From: an uncultured Acidobacteriota bacterium
Lineage (GTDB): Bacteria; Acidobacteriota; JAAYUB01
NCBI GenBank assembly: GCA_937925645.1
Contig: CALAMB010000007.1
Location: 1-15,798 of the forward strand
Length of the DNA stretch: 15,798 nucleotides
Direction of reading: 5' to 3'
Below the pieces are notes generated by a model that saw only the letters and a program-made list of their open reading frames with translations, ran no database searches and had not been told where the DNA came from. Position numbers and translations under genes: made by a program. Position 1 is the stretch's first letter, and the number at the start of each line of letters is the position of its first letter. This document shows positions 6,335 to 14,900 of this stretch, one piece after another.

Positions 6335-7756
6335 TCACGCGCCCCGCGGCTCGGTGTGGATGACCACCCGGGCCACGCCGGGCAGCCGCGCCTTCAGGAA
6401 CCGCTCCATGCGCTCCGTGAACTCGTGGGCGTCGCGGATGCCGGTGCCCGCGTCGAGGGCGCAGTGCAGCGAGATGGACAACCCCGCCTCCAGCCGCTGC
6501 ACCTGCAGATCGTGGGGGTGGGCCGCCAGCGGCTCGCCCGCCAGAAATTCGGCGATGACCTCGTGGACGCGCCCGTCTGAAACGGCCTCGGCGCGGCAGG
6601 CCGCCGAGCCGTCGCCCACCGGCTCCAGGTGGGTCACCACGTCGGCGATCCCGGGCAGCTCCCGCCGCAGGGTCTGTTCGAACCGGTCGGCCTGGCGGTG
6701 GGCCTCGTCCAGGCTCAGCCCCTCGTCCACCTCCAGGTGCAGTTCCACCGACCGCCGGGAATCCCGCTCGTAGAACCGCACCGCGTGGGCGGCCAGGCCC
6801 TGGCGGGCGGCCTGGCGGCGCACCGCGGCCACCAGCCCCTCGTGCTCCGCGGCGTCGGGTTCCACGTGCACGACGACGTCCGCCCGGGGATGGGCGTTCC
6901 GGATCGCCGCCTCCACCGCGTCGGCGATGGCGTGGACGCGCTCCAGCGGCAACCCCGGCGCGGCCGCCACCGTCGCGTCGGCGAACAGGTCCGGCCCGCT
7001 CCGCCGCACGCGCAACTGCGCCACCCGCGCGACGCCATCCACGCCGCGGATCCGCTCCGCCAGTCGTTCGGGCAGGTCGCGGGGCACGGCATCCAGCAGG
7101 TCGCGCACGGCCCGCTGCCCGAGCTGGATGCTCACCCAGACCACGATCACCGCCACGCCCAGCGCCGCCAGGGCGTCCATCTTTTCCAGGAATGGGAGGT
7201 CCAGGGCGGCGGCGGCGCGCACGCCGGCCAGGCCCACCAGGACCACCAGCGACGAGTAGATGTCCGTGGAAAAATGGAGCGCGTCGGCCTCCAGGGCCTG
7301 GCTGTGGTGCTTCTCCGCCACCCGCCGCAGGGCCCGGGAACGCGACACGTCCACGGCGATGGACACGATGATCACCAGGAACGCCCAGACGTTGGCGTCC
7401 ACCGCCACGGACTCCGGGCCGAGCAGCCGGCGGACGGCCTCGTAGATGATCCAGGCGCAGGTGACGAGCAGGAGCAGCGTCTGGAAGAGCGCCGACAGGT
7501 TTTCCACCTTGCCGTGGCCGTAGGTGTGATCCCGGTCGGCCGGATAGCCGGACACGCGGACCGCCCAGAACGTGACCGCCGCCGCCACCAGATCCAGGCC
7601 CGAGTGGGCGGCCTCCGACAGGATGCCGAGACTGTTGGTCCAGAGCCCCACGCCCAGCTTGATCCCGGTCAGGAAGATGGCCGCGAAAACCGAGCTCAGA
7701 GCCACGAGGCGCTTTTCACGGTTGGCCGCCTGTCGCTGAGGATCTGTGGATTCCAC
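6335..7756 (-). CDS. CDF-family metal cation exporter with three C-terminal ZT-dimer-like modules
   Basis: 473 residues from GTG at 7756, which has GGAG 8 nt upstream; the open frame reaches 7933, but its first ~59 codons lack membrane or family features. The N-terminal ~220 residues form the six-helix CDF unit. H51/D55 (AHSGLD) in helix 2 and H161/D165 (HFSTD) in helix 5 make the metal site, with DHTYGHGK at 76-83. An HD/HD site is usual for zinc- and cadmium-type members, so proton-driven zinc export is likely. A normal CDF protein has about 300 residues and one cytoplasmic module. Here three follow (226-300, 301-379, 380-473), ending VVVHVEP, VVTHLEP and VVIHTEP. DUF1232 follows 48 nt downstream. 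The role of the extra modules is unknown. Confidence 0.9.
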   Translation of the reverse strand: MESTDPQRQAANREKRLVALSSVFAAIFLTGIKLGVGLWTNSLGILSEAAHSGLDLVAAAVTFWAVRVSGYPADRDHTYGHGKVENLSALFQTLLLLVTCAWIIYEAVRRLLGPESVAVDANVWAFLVIIVSIAVDVSRSRALRRVAEKHHSQALEADALHFSTDIYSSLVVLVGLAGVRAAAALDLPFLEKMDALAALGVAVIVVWVSIQLGQRAVRDLLDAVPRDLPERLAERIRGVDGVARVAQLRVRRSGPDLFADATVAAAPGLPLERVHAIADAVEAAIRNAHPRADVVVHVEPDAAEHEGLVAAVRRQAARQGLAAHAVRFYERDSRRSVELHLEVDEGLSLDEAHRQADRFEQTLRRELPGIADVVTHLEPVGDGSAACRAEAVSDGRVHEVIAEFLAGEPLAAHPHDLQVQRLEAGLSISLHCALDAGTGIRDAHEFTERMERFLKARLPGVARVVIHTEPRGA

Positions 7757-7947
7757 CCGCGCCACTCCGCCCGACCGTTTTCCAGTCGTGGTCCGCCTGT
7801 GATGGGACGGCGTCCATCTTACGGGAAGCCCGCGGGGAATGCAAGAAACCGTATCCGGAGGTCCCGGCCGGCTGGTTCCGGCTGAACTTTTATCCTCCCG
7901 GGATCGTAAAACTGCCCAGTTCGAAACAACCACCGGGGGATTCCACC

Positions 7948-10566
7948 ATGCGCAAGATGCTCGGCTGGGCGTGCCTCTGCCTGTGCACCTGGACCATCCA
8001 GGCGGCCCGGACCGCGCCCGTTCCCTACGTCACCGCCGCGTACGGGTGGGAAACCGGCCTGGTGGTGGACAACACCGGCTTCACCGGTTCCTCGGTGGAC
8101 ATCACTCTGTTCTCGGACGGGGCCGCGGGAGCGACGCAAACGCACGGGGTGGCCGCTGGCCAATCCCTTTATATCCCGTTGACCGAGGGAAACTGCGGCA
8201 CGGTCACCTACGCCGAACCCAACGTGGTCGTCAAACTGGCCTTCCGCCACACGGTCGAAGGCGGCATCGCCGAGTTCGATCTCGCGGAAGAGGCCGGGAC
8301 GCGGCTCCAGTTCCTGCTCCCCCACTATGCGGGCGGCATCGTCAACTGGACCGGACTGGCGGTGATGAATCCCGGCGAGGCGCCCGCCGCAGTCACGCTG
8401 GAAGCCTTCGCTCCGTCCGGCGCCAGCCTGGGCGTCGTGGCGCACGGGATCGGCGGCCGCGACCTTCTGGTGCAGATGCTCGCCGATTTTTTCCCCGGTC
8501 TGTCAGTCCCCGGGGTCGCGCGGGTCGAGGTGCGGTCCGACGTACCCGTGTGCGGCCTGCATATCTCCGGACATGACCTGGCCCGCCTGCTCTTCACTCC
8601 CGCCGTGGGCGGAACCGGCGGCGGCGAAATCCGCCCCCTGCCCCACGTCACGGCGGGGAGCGCCGACACCTGGGCCAACTGGCTGGTTCTGGACAATCCG
8701 GACGGCGCACCCGCCGCCGTCACGCTCCACCTCTTCCACCAGGGGCAGCCGGTGGCCGCCGAGCCCGTCACCGTGGCTCCGGGCGAGAGCCGCGCCATCG
8801 ACCTCACGGCCTTCGCCGACCCGCCCGCCGACAGCGGCTGCCTCACCGGCTGTCCCGCCGGGCTGCTCGCCCGGCTGGCCTACGTCGCCACCGCCGACGG
8901 CGGGACGGCGGAATTCCTCCTCACGCAGGCGCCGGCTGGAGAATGGGTGTTCTCCTTTCCGACTTATACCGCCGGCGGCCTCGACTGGACCGGCCTGGCC
9001 CTGTACAACGCCGCCGGAGAACCGGTTTCCGCCATCCTGAAAGCGTACCGGGGCGGCGCCGAGATCGACCGGGTGCTCGTGGACATCCCGCCCGACACCC
9101 CCTACGTGCGCCTCCTCGAGTTCATCTTTCCGCACCTCGCCGAATCCGGGATCGACCGGATCGTGGCCTGCGCCGACGGCGCCGTCACCGGCATCCACAT
9201 GTCCGGGCAGGGCCTGGCGCGGCTGCTCTTCACCGAAGCCGTCCCCCACCAGGAGACCCGGACGTATCTCGAGCGCCTCATGGCGCTGCCGGGGGTGGTG
9301 GTGAACCCGGTGACACCCCCGTCGCCCTATCCGAACGCGTACGAGATCCGGGTCACCCAGCCGCTGGATCACCAGGACCCGGGCGGCGAGACGTTCATCC
9401 AGCGCATCTGGCTGAACCACCTGGGCGAAGACCGGCCCATGGTCATGTACCTCGGGGGTTACGGCATCGGGCGCAACCTGGTCACCGAGCTGTGCGGGCT
9501 GCTGGACGCCAACGAGCTGGTCGTCCCCCACCGGTTCTTCGACGGGGCGGCACCGACGAACATGGACTGGGAGAAACTGAACATCGTGCAGGCCGCCGCG
9601 GACCACCACCGCCTCGTCGCCCTGTTCAAGGACATCTACCCCAACCGATGGGTGAACACGGGGGGAAGCAAGGGGGGCATGACCGCCATGTTCCATCGCC
9701 GCTTCCACCCCCGGGACGTCGACGTGACGGTGGCGTACGTGGCGCCGCTGATGCTGGCGTTGGAGGATCCGCGACCGACGGGCATGATCCAGGGGCTCGG
9801 CACCGTCGAGTGCCGCGACCGGATATGGGCCTTCCAGCGGCGGGCGCTGCAGAACCGCTCCGCCATCGCCGCGCGGCTGAGCACCTGGGCCGCCCAGACC
9901 GGACGGACCTACAACCGGATCGGCTTCGACGCGGCCGTTGAGCACGCGGTCATGGAGCACCCGTTCGCCTTCTGGCAGTACGGCCCCAGCGACTGCAACA
10001 CCATCCCCGGCTCGGAGGCCTCCGCGACGACGATGTTCGTCCACCTGGCCGAAACGGTGGGCTTCGACTACTACTCCGACCAGGGCATCGCCTACTTCGA
10101 ACCGGCCTTCTACCAGTTCCTGACCGAGACCGGCTACTGCGACTATCTGTACGAGCACCTCGATGACTTGCTCGTCTACGTCCCGGACCCCGACTACAGC
10201 GTCTTCGCCCCTCTGGACACGCCGCTCCCCTACCGGCCGGAGGCCATGACGGACATCCTGGGCTGGCTCCAGACCGAGGGGGATCACATCCTTTACATTT
10301 ACGGGGGCTGGGACCCCTGGACCGCCTGCGCCGTGGAGCTGAATGGCGAGGCGGTCGCGCTGAGGATCATCCAGCCGGGGGCGGACCACGGCATCCGCAT
10401 CAACGGACTGGACGACCGGGAGCTCGTCCTGGCCACGCTCTCCGCCTGGCTCGGGATGGATGTCCCCGCCGCCTCGGCCAAGGCCCGTCTCTGGCCGGCG
10501 CCGGCCGAGGGAGAGCCACTCGAAACGCCCCTCCGCCGCGGCCGGCTGAGTGTCCCTAGTCCCTGA
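7948..10566 (+). CDS. Secreted S37-type serine peptidase with duplicated N-terminal beta-rich module
   Basis: 872 residues. ATG follows GGGGGA by 7 nt. Residues 1-19 are a signal peptide with cleavage likely after IQA; the cysteines in it do not form a lipobox. Two ~210-residue modules follow (about 25-222 and 229-433): NWTGLAVMN matches DWTGLALYN, and GLHISGHDLARLLFT (203-217) matches GIHMSGQGLARLLFT (415-429), 212 residues apart. The S37 (PS-10/Streptomyces tripeptidyl-aminopeptidase-like, PF05576) domain begins near 445. It has the nucleophile Ser574 in NTGGSKGGMT, followed by VAYVAPL. Asp789 (GGWDPW) and His814 (GADHG) are the probable triad partners. Family members cleave short, often proline-containing, N-terminal peptides. 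The N-terminal modules may bind cell wall or substrate, which is a guess. It is divergent from the metal exporter, 191 nt away. Confidence 0.88.
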   Translation: MRKMLGWACLCLCTWTIQAARTAPVPYVTAAYGWETGLVVDNTGFTGSSVDITLFSDGAAGATQTHGVAAGQSLYIPLTEGNCGTVTYAEPNVVVKLAFRHTVEGGIAEFDLAEEAGTRLQFLLPHYAGGIVNWTGLAVMNPGEAPAAVTLEAFAPSGASLGVVAHGIGGRDLLVQMLADFFPGLSVPGVARVEVRSDVPVCGLHISGHDLARLLFTPAVGGTGGGEIRPLPHVTAGSADTWANWLVLDNPDGAPAAVTLHLFHQGQPVAAEPVTVAPGESRAIDLTAFADPPADSGCLTGCPAGLLARLAYVATADGGTAEFLLTQAPAGEWVFSFPTYTAGGLDWTGLALYNAAGEPVSAILKAYRGGAEIDRVLVDIPPDTPYVRLLEFIFPHLAESGIDRIVACADGAVTGIHMSGQGLARLLFTEAVPHQETRTYLERLMALPGVVVNPVTPPSPYPNAYEIRVTQPLDHQDPGGETFIQRIWLNHLGEDRPMVMYLGGYGIGRNLVTELCGLLDANELVVPHRFFDGAAPTNMDWEKLNIVQAAADHHRLVALFKDIYPNRWVNTGGSKGGMTAMFHRRFHPRDVDVTVAYVAPLMLALEDPRPTGMIQGLGTVECRDRIWAFQRRALQNRSAIAARLSTWAAQTGRTYNRIGFDAAVEHAVMEHPFAFWQYGPSDCNTIPGSEASATTMFVHLAETVGFDYYSDQGIAYFEPAFYQFLTETGYCDYLYEHLDDLLVYVPDPDYSVFAPLDTPLPYRPEAMTDILGWLQTEGDHILYIYGGWDPWTACAVELNGEAVALRIIQPGADHGIRINGLDDRELVLATLSAWLGMDVPAASAKARLWPAPAEGEPLETPLRRGRLSVPSP

Positions 10567-10771
10567 CGCCCCGCCCCTGCCAGCGTCGCCAAATTCACCC
10601 GCCGCAGCATCTTAACCGCCATGAACCGCGCGGCCGATGCCATCCCCGTCAGATTTTTTGCAAGCCGGTCGCGCCGCCGCCGTCTCTAGAGTGACCGCGC
10701 GATTGATCCGTTTCCCCGCCGGACGGGTCAAATAGATACCGCAAGGCGCGATCTCCGCCAGGAGGACCCAT

Positions 10772-13030
10772 ATGAGACGCATTCCCCATGTCGCAGCCAT
10801 CATCTGCATCGCCGCGCTGGCGGCCGGGTTCGTCCGGGCCGACGGGTTCATCGTCGCCCCGCCGCCGCATCCCGTGCCGGGCCAGCCGTACGCGTTCGCC
10901 CCGCTCGCCGTCAAGTACCATCACGTCACCGTCACGATCACCGACCAGGTGGCCGTGACCGAGGTGGACCAGTCGTTCTTCAACCCCACCTCCGCCCGGC
11001 TGGAAGGGACGTACATCTTCCCGATCCCCGCCGGCGCCCAGATCGACCGCTTCGCCATGGACATCGACGGCAAGATGACCGAGGCGGAACTCCTCGACGC
11101 CACCAAGGCGCGGCAGATTTATGAGGACATCGTCCGGCGCATGCGCGACCCGGCCCTGATGGAGTATGCCGGCCAGGGGCTGTTCAAGGTGCGCATATTC
11201 CCCATCGAGCCACGCAGCGAAAAACGCGTCCGCCTCAGCTACACCCAGGTGCTGCGCCAGGAGAGCGGGCTGGTGGAGTACGTCTACCCGCTGAACACCG
11301 AAAAGTTTTCCGCCCAGCCCATCGGCAGCGTCTCCGTCAAGGTGGCTTTGAGCAGCACCCACGACCTGCAGTCGGTCTACTCGCCCAGCCACCCCGTGGA
11401 GGTGCGCCGCTCCGACGCTCGCCACGCCGTGGCCGGCTTCGAGACCAGCGACGCGCGGCCCGACACCGACTTCCAGCTCTTCTACTCCACCCGGCCCGAC
11501 GGGGACGTGGGCCTGAGCCTCCTCGCCAGCCGGAACGGCGATGACGCCGACGGCGGCTACTTCCTGCTCCTGGCGTCTCCCTCCGTCCGGCTGGCCGGCG
11601 AGCAGATCGTCCAGAAGGACGTGGTGTTCGTCCTGGACACCTCCGGCTCCATGGCCGACGGCGGCAAGCTGGACCAGGCCAAGCGGGCGCTCCAGTTCTG
11701 CCTGCAGAACCTGAACCGGGGCGACCGCTTCGAGATCGTCCGCTTCGCCACCGAGGCCGAGCCGCTCTTCAGCCGGCTGGCCCCGGCGGACGCGGACCAT
11801 CTCGCCAAGGCCGCCGCCTTCGTCAAGGAGCTCAAGCCCATCGGCGGCACCGCCATCGAGGACGCCCTGGCCGCGGCGCTCGCGCCGGCGCCGGGCGCCG
11901 GATCACCCAACCGGCCGTACGTGGTGGTATTCCTCACCGACGGCAAGCCCACCATCGGCAGCACCGACGAGAAGCAGATCCTGGACCGGGCCCGCGCGGC
12001 CGCCGGCGGACGGGCGGTGCGGGTGTTCTGCTTCGGCATCGGCACCGACATCAACACCCGGCTGCTGGACCGGCTGGCCGAGGAGACCCGCGCCGCCAGC
12101 CAGTACGTGCTGCCGAGCGAAGACATCGAGGTCAAGGTGTCCAACTTCTACGCCAAGATCAGCATGCCCGTGCTGGCCAATCCCAGGTTGGAAGTGTCCG
12201 GCACCGTGAAGATCTCCAAGACCTATCCCGCCGCGCTGCCCGACCTGTTCAAGGGCGAGCAACTGGTGCTCTTCGGCCGCTACACCGGCAGCGGCGCCGC
12301 CACGGTGAAGCTGAGCGGCTCGGTCAACGGCCGCGCCCGCACCTTCACCTACGCGGCCGACTTCCCCGCCCGCGACGCGGCGCACGGCTTCATTCCGCGC
12401 CTGTGGGCCACGCGCCGGGTGGGCTTCCTGCTGGACCAGATCCGCCTGCACGGCGAGAGCGCCGAGCTGCGCGACGAGGTCACCCGCCTGGCCCGCCTCT
12501 ACGGCATCGTCACCCCTTACACCGCCTATCTCATCGTCGAGGACGAGAGCCGGCGCAACGTCCCGGTGACCAGCCGCACCCTGCAGGCCATCGACCGGGA
12601 CGAGAAGATGGTCACCGAAACCCGCCGTCGCTACAAGGAGATGAAGGACGAGTCGAGCGGCTCCGGCGTGGTGGGCGGCGTCCAGTCGAACAGCACCCTG
12701 AAGCAGGCCGAGGTCGTCTCCGCCCCGGCGGCGGCCAACGTCCACGCCCGCAAGGGCTATGCCGGCGCCGCCGACCGCGAGGGCGTGGACCGGGCGATCA
12801 GCGCCCAGGCCAACCGCTTCATCGCCGGCCGCAACTTCTTCCAGAACGGCGCGCAGTGGATCGATGCCAACGTCCAGGCCAAGCCCGGCGCCCGGCGCGT
12901 CCAGGTCAAGTTCAACTCCGACGAGTACTTCGGCCTGATGGGCAAGCACCCCAGCATGCCGCAGTGGCTGTCGGTGGGCCGCAACGTCCAGGTGGCGCTC
13001 GGCGACACCGTGTACGAGATCGTCGACTGA
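10772..13030 (+). CDS. Exported VIT and vWA domain protein
   Basis: 752 residues. AGGAGG lies 6 nt before the ATG. The signal peptide covers 1-23 (cleavage after VRA). A VIT domain spans about 42-160, with the QSFFNPTSARLEGTYIFPIP stretch and DATKARQIYEDIV. A vWA domain spans about 283-460 and has a complete metal-ion-dependent adhesion site: D289, S291 and S293 (DTSGS), T360 (GGTAIED) and D390 (LTDGKP). The C-terminal ~290 residues show no known enzyme motif, no sortase signal and no transmembrane anchor. The VIT-vWA order is that of animal inter-alpha-trypsin inhibitor heavy chains; bacterial homologues are common and mostly uncharacterised, usually taken to make protein-protein contacts. 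The next vWA gene starts 36 nt downstream. No convincing promoter was found in the 205 nt upstream. Confidence 0.92.
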   Translation: MRRIPHVAAIICIAALAAGFVRADGFIVAPPPHPVPGQPYAFAPLAVKYHHVTVTITDQVAVTEVDQSFFNPTSARLEGTYIFPIPAGAQIDRFAMDIDGKMTEAELLDATKARQIYEDIVRRMRDPALMEYAGQGLFKVRIFPIEPRSEKRVRLSYTQVLRQESGLVEYVYPLNTEKFSAQPIGSVSVKVALSSTHDLQSVYSPSHPVEVRRSDARHAVAGFETSDARPDTDFQLFYSTRPDGDVGLSLLASRNGDDADGGYFLLLASPSVRLAGEQIVQKDVVFVLDTSGSMADGGKLDQAKRALQFCLQNLNRGDRFEIVRFATEAEPLFSRLAPADADHLAKAAAFVKELKPIGGTAIEDALAAALAPAPGAGSPNRPYVVVFLTDGKPTIGSTDEKQILDRARAAAGGRAVRVFCFGIGTDINTRLLDRLAEETRAASQYVLPSEDIEVKVSNFYAKISMPVLANPRLEVSGTVKISKTYPAALPDLFKGEQLVLFGRYTGSGAATVKLSGSVNGRARTFTYAADFPARDAAHGFIPRLWATRRVGFLLDQIRLHGESAELRDEVTRLARLYGIVTPYTAYLIVEDESRRNVPVTSRTLQAIDRDEKMVTETRRRYKEMKDESSGSGVVGGVQSNSTLKQAEVVSAPAAANVHARKGYAGAADREGVDRAISAQANRFIAGRNFFQNGAQWIDANVQAKPGARRVQVKFNSDEYFGLMGKHPSMPQWLSVGRNVQVALGDTVYEIVD

Positions 13031-13054
13031 ACCGCAACCGACATCATGAATGAT

Positions 13055-13060
13055 AAGGAG
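13055..13060 (+). promoter_or_regulatory. Ribosome binding site deciding the second vWA start
   Basis: AAGGAG ends 6 nt before ATG at 13067. ATG codons at 13046 and 13061 are also in frame, but the first lies upstream of this site and the second directly abuts it. 13067 is therefore preferred. Confidence 0.75.
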
Positions 13061-13066
13061 ATGAAC

Positions 13067-14221
13067 ATGAACACCCGAACCGCCCGTCACCCCCTCCTGG
13101 TTCTGGCGCTGCTCCTGGCGGCTGCGGCCGCCCCGTCCGCGGCCGCCGTCCAGGCCGAAAAGTCAGCCGCCGCCGCGAAGGCGCCCCGGATCGAGGTCTG
13201 CTTCGTGCTGGACACCACCGGCTCCATGGGCGGCCTCATCGAGGGCGCTAAGCTCAAGATCTGGTCCATCGCCAACCAGATGGTGGCGGCCAAGCCCACC
13301 CCCAACCTCAAGATCGCCCTCATCGGCTACCGCGACCGGGGCGACGAGTACGTCACCCGGCTCTACGGCCTGAGCGAGGACATCGACGCCGTCTACGCCA
13401 ACCTGCAGAAGTTCCAGGCCGGCGGCGGCGGCGACACGCCTGAATCGGTGAACCAGGCCCTGCACGAGGCCGTGCACAAGATCGGCTGGAGCGCCGACCG
13501 CGGCGTCCTCAAGATCATCTTCCTGGTGGGGGACTGCCCGCCCCACATGGACTATCCGGATGACGTCAAGTACGCCCAAACCTGCGAGCAGGCCGTGAAG
13601 AAGGATTTGATCATCAACACGGTCCAGTGCGGCAGCCACGCCCAGACCACCCCGATCTGGCAGGACATCGCCGGCCGTGCCGAGGGGAAGTTCGTGGCCA
13701 TCGGCCAGTCCGGCGACATGCAGGTGGTCAGCACGCCCATGGACGCCGAGCTGGCCAAGCTCAACGCCGAAGTCGGCCGCACCCTGGTCCCCTATGGCAG
13801 CGAGCGGAAGCGGGGCGAGGTCGTGGCCAAGCAGATGGCCGCCGAGGCCGCTGCCGCGCCCGCCGCGGCCGATCGCCTGGCCTATAACGCCAGCACCGGC
13901 AAGGCGGTCCAGGGTGGCGGCGACTTGGTGGACGACCTGAAGGACAACCGGGTCAAGCTCGAGGAAGTGAAGGCGGACGAACTCCCTGCCGAGATGAAAA
14001 ATCTCACCAAGGAGCAGCAGGCGGCCTACCTCAAGGCCAAGGCCGAGGAACGCCAGAAAATCCAGGCCCGGATCGCCGAGCTGGTCAAGCAGCGCCAGGC
14101 ATACATCAACGAGGAGATGCGCAAGGCGGCCGGCAAGGGCGGCTTTGACGAACAGGTGCAAGTCATCGTCACCGAGCAGGCCAAGCGCAAGGGGATCAAG
14201 TACGCCACCGGCGACAAATAA
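13067..14221 (+). CDS. Exported single-vWA-domain protein
   Basis: 384 residues. The signal peptide is roughly 1-28 (LLVLALLLAAAAAPSAAA core). The vWA domain covers about 40-245 with a variant adhesion site: D49, T51 and S53 (DTTGS instead of the usual DxSxS), T124 (GGDTPES) and D156 (VGDCPPHMDYPDDVKY). Metal binding is still plausible because Thr can replace Ser. After about 300 the protein is helical and charged (KNLTKEQQAAYLKAKAEER) and probably coiled coil. No membrane anchor is seen. It is 36 nt behind the VIT-vWA gene and ends at the only strong terminator of the strand, so the two probably form one operon and may work together outside the inner membrane. The VGD-PPHMDY motif recurs in uncharacterised vWA proteins. 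No enzymatic role is evident. Confidence 0.9.
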   Translation: MNTRTARHPLLVLALLLAAAAAPSAAAVQAEKSAAAAKAPRIEVCFVLDTTGSMGGLIEGAKLKIWSIANQMVAAKPTPNLKIALIGYRDRGDEYVTRLYGLSEDIDAVYANLQKFQAGGGGDTPESVNQALHEAVHKIGWSADRGVLKIIFLVGDCPPHMDYPDDVKYAQTCEQAVKKDLIINTVQCGSHAQTTPIWQDIAGRAEGKFVAIGQSGDMQVVSTPMDAELAKLNAEVGRTLVPYGSERKRGEVVAKQMAAEAAAAPAAADRLAYNASTGKAVQGGGDLVDDLKDNRVKLEEVKADELPAEMKNLTKEQQAAYLKAKAEERQKIQARIAELVKQRQAYINEEMRKAAGKGGFDEQVQVIVTEQAKRKGIKYATGDK

Positions 14222-14231
14222 GCATCGCCGA

Positions 14232-14260
14232 CCCGGCGGGCGACGCGGCCGCCCGCCGGG
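14232..14260. other. GC-only hairpin, 11-bp stem, after the vWA operon
   Basis: CCCGGCGGGCG (14232-14242) pairs perfectly with CGCCCGCCGGG (14250-14260) around a seven-base loop, starting 11 nt after the stop codon. No T-run follows. It probably protects the 3' end of the mRNA or assists the terminator 25 nt further on. Confidence 0.65.
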
Positions 14261-14284
14261 GACCTACCTCCCTACCCATGGCAT

Positions 14285-14315
14285 CGGGGCGGACAGGTTG
14301 TCCGCCCCGTTTTTT
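14285..14315 (+). terminator. Strong rho-independent terminator of the vWA operon
   Basis: CGGGGCGGACA (14285-14295) pairs perfectly with TGTCCGCCCCG (14299-14309) over a three-base loop. Six T follow (14310-14315). It acts on the plus strand only; the minus-strand copy lacks a T-tract, so it would not be a standard terminator for the convergent DUF2914 gene ending at 14336. Confidence 0.9.
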
Positions 14316-14335
14316 CCATGGTCGCAGGCGGCGCC

Positions 14336-14743
14336 CTACTCCACCGTGAAGGCGGCCTCCCCCAGCCTGGCGCCGCCGGCGTCGAGCACCTCAACCCGCC
14401 AGGCGCCGGTGCGGTTGTGGAGCGTCTTGTAGGCGTGGGTGCGCCAGCGGGCGCCCTGTCTCACCGTCAGGGTGGTGCGGCCCGCTTCGCTGTCGCCGTG
14501 ATACCAGACGACGGCGATCTCAGTGTCCGCCGCGATGTCCTTCAGCTCCACGAAGGCGTACACCTTCTCGGTAGTGGCGGGGAACGTGTCCGCCTCGCCC
14601 ACCGGTTCGCGGTCCGCCACGCCGGCGCAGACGACGAACCGGTCCAGTTTCATCATGGGCCCGGCGACCGCCTGGGCGGCGACCGCGCCGGCCAGCAACG
14701 CCAGCACCGCCGTCAGAATCGCGCACCGCGCAATGTGGTTCAT
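14336..14743 (-). CDS. Small secreted DUF2914 protein
   Basis: 135 residues. AAGGAGG lies 5 nt before the ATG, a near-ideal ribosome binding site. The signal peptide occupies about 1-25 (VLALLAGAVAAQA). The mature ~110 residues match DUF2914: CAGVADREPVGEADTFPA, VYAFVELKD, VVWYHGD, RWRTHAYKTL, TGAWRVEVLDAGG and a terminal AAFTVE. The predicted fold is a small beta sandwich facing the periplasm or outside. No enzyme motif is visible and the family has no settled function. It has its own well-formed promoter (14791-14819) and is divergent from the metallophosphoesterase gene. Confidence 0.88.
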   Translation of the reverse strand: MNHIARCAILTAVLALLAGAVAAQAVAGPMMKLDRFVVCAGVADREPVGEADTFPATTEKVYAFVELKDIAADTEIAVVWYHGDSEAGRTTLTVRQGARWRTHAYKTLHNRTGAWRVEVLDAGGARLGEAAFTVE

Positions 14744-14790
14744 GGTTGCCTCCTTTACCGATCATGCCCCGTCCGGGGCGTCGGCCTCCA

Positions 14791-14819
14791 TTCATAGGCC
14801 AACCGGCCGATCCTGTCAA
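14791..14819 (-). promoter_or_regulatory. Sigma-70-type promoter of the DUF2914 gene
   Basis: Read on the minus strand: TTGACA (14819-14814), a 17-bp spacer, then TATGAA (14796-14791). The -35 is perfect and the spacing optimal. The start site should fall near 14784, giving a leader of about 40 nt. Confidence 0.75.
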
Positions 14820-14900
14820 GACCCGCCGGCGCGCCGCGGCCAGATAACCGTTGATCACCGGCGCCGGCCTGCCTACAATATCTGTCGCAACCGGCCGATC
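14800..14900. promoter_or_regulatory. Candidate shared operator: perfect 13-bp direct repeat
   Basis: CAACCGGCCGATC occurs at 14800-14812 and 14888-14900, 88 bp apart and in the same orientation. The first copy fills most of the spacer of the minus-strand promoter. The second lies just past the expected start site of the plus-strand promoter. Both positions suit repression. The inner CGGCCG is palindromic. No regulator gene is nearby, so binding is inferred. Confidence 0.5.
14851..14879 (+). promoter_or_regulatory. Sigma-70-type promoter of the metallophosphoesterase gene
   Basis: TTGATC (14851-14856), a 17-bp spacer, then TACAAT (14874-14879). The start site is expected near 14886, giving a leader of about 69 nt before ATG at 14955. 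Confidence 0.7.

Noticed and set aside
6629..7885. Plus-strand 418-codon open frame opposite the metal exporter
   Set aside because: His/Gly/Arg-rich shadow. The minus frame has the CDF metal site and membrane helices.
7757..7933. N-terminal extension of the metal exporter by 59 codons
   Set aside because: The extension is basic and featureless, while GTG at 7756 has GGAG at 8 nt and is followed by the normal pre-helix segment of a CDF protein.
7948..8010. Lipoprotein signal in the S37 peptidase (several Cys in the leader)
   Set aside because: The cysteines lie inside the hydrophobic core without an L-[AS]-[GA]-C lipobox; an ordinary signal peptidase site fits better.
10703..10735. Promoter TTGATC ... 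TAGATA before the VIT-vWA gene
   Set aside because: The spacing is about 24 bp, too long for sigma-70, and the -10 match is poor.
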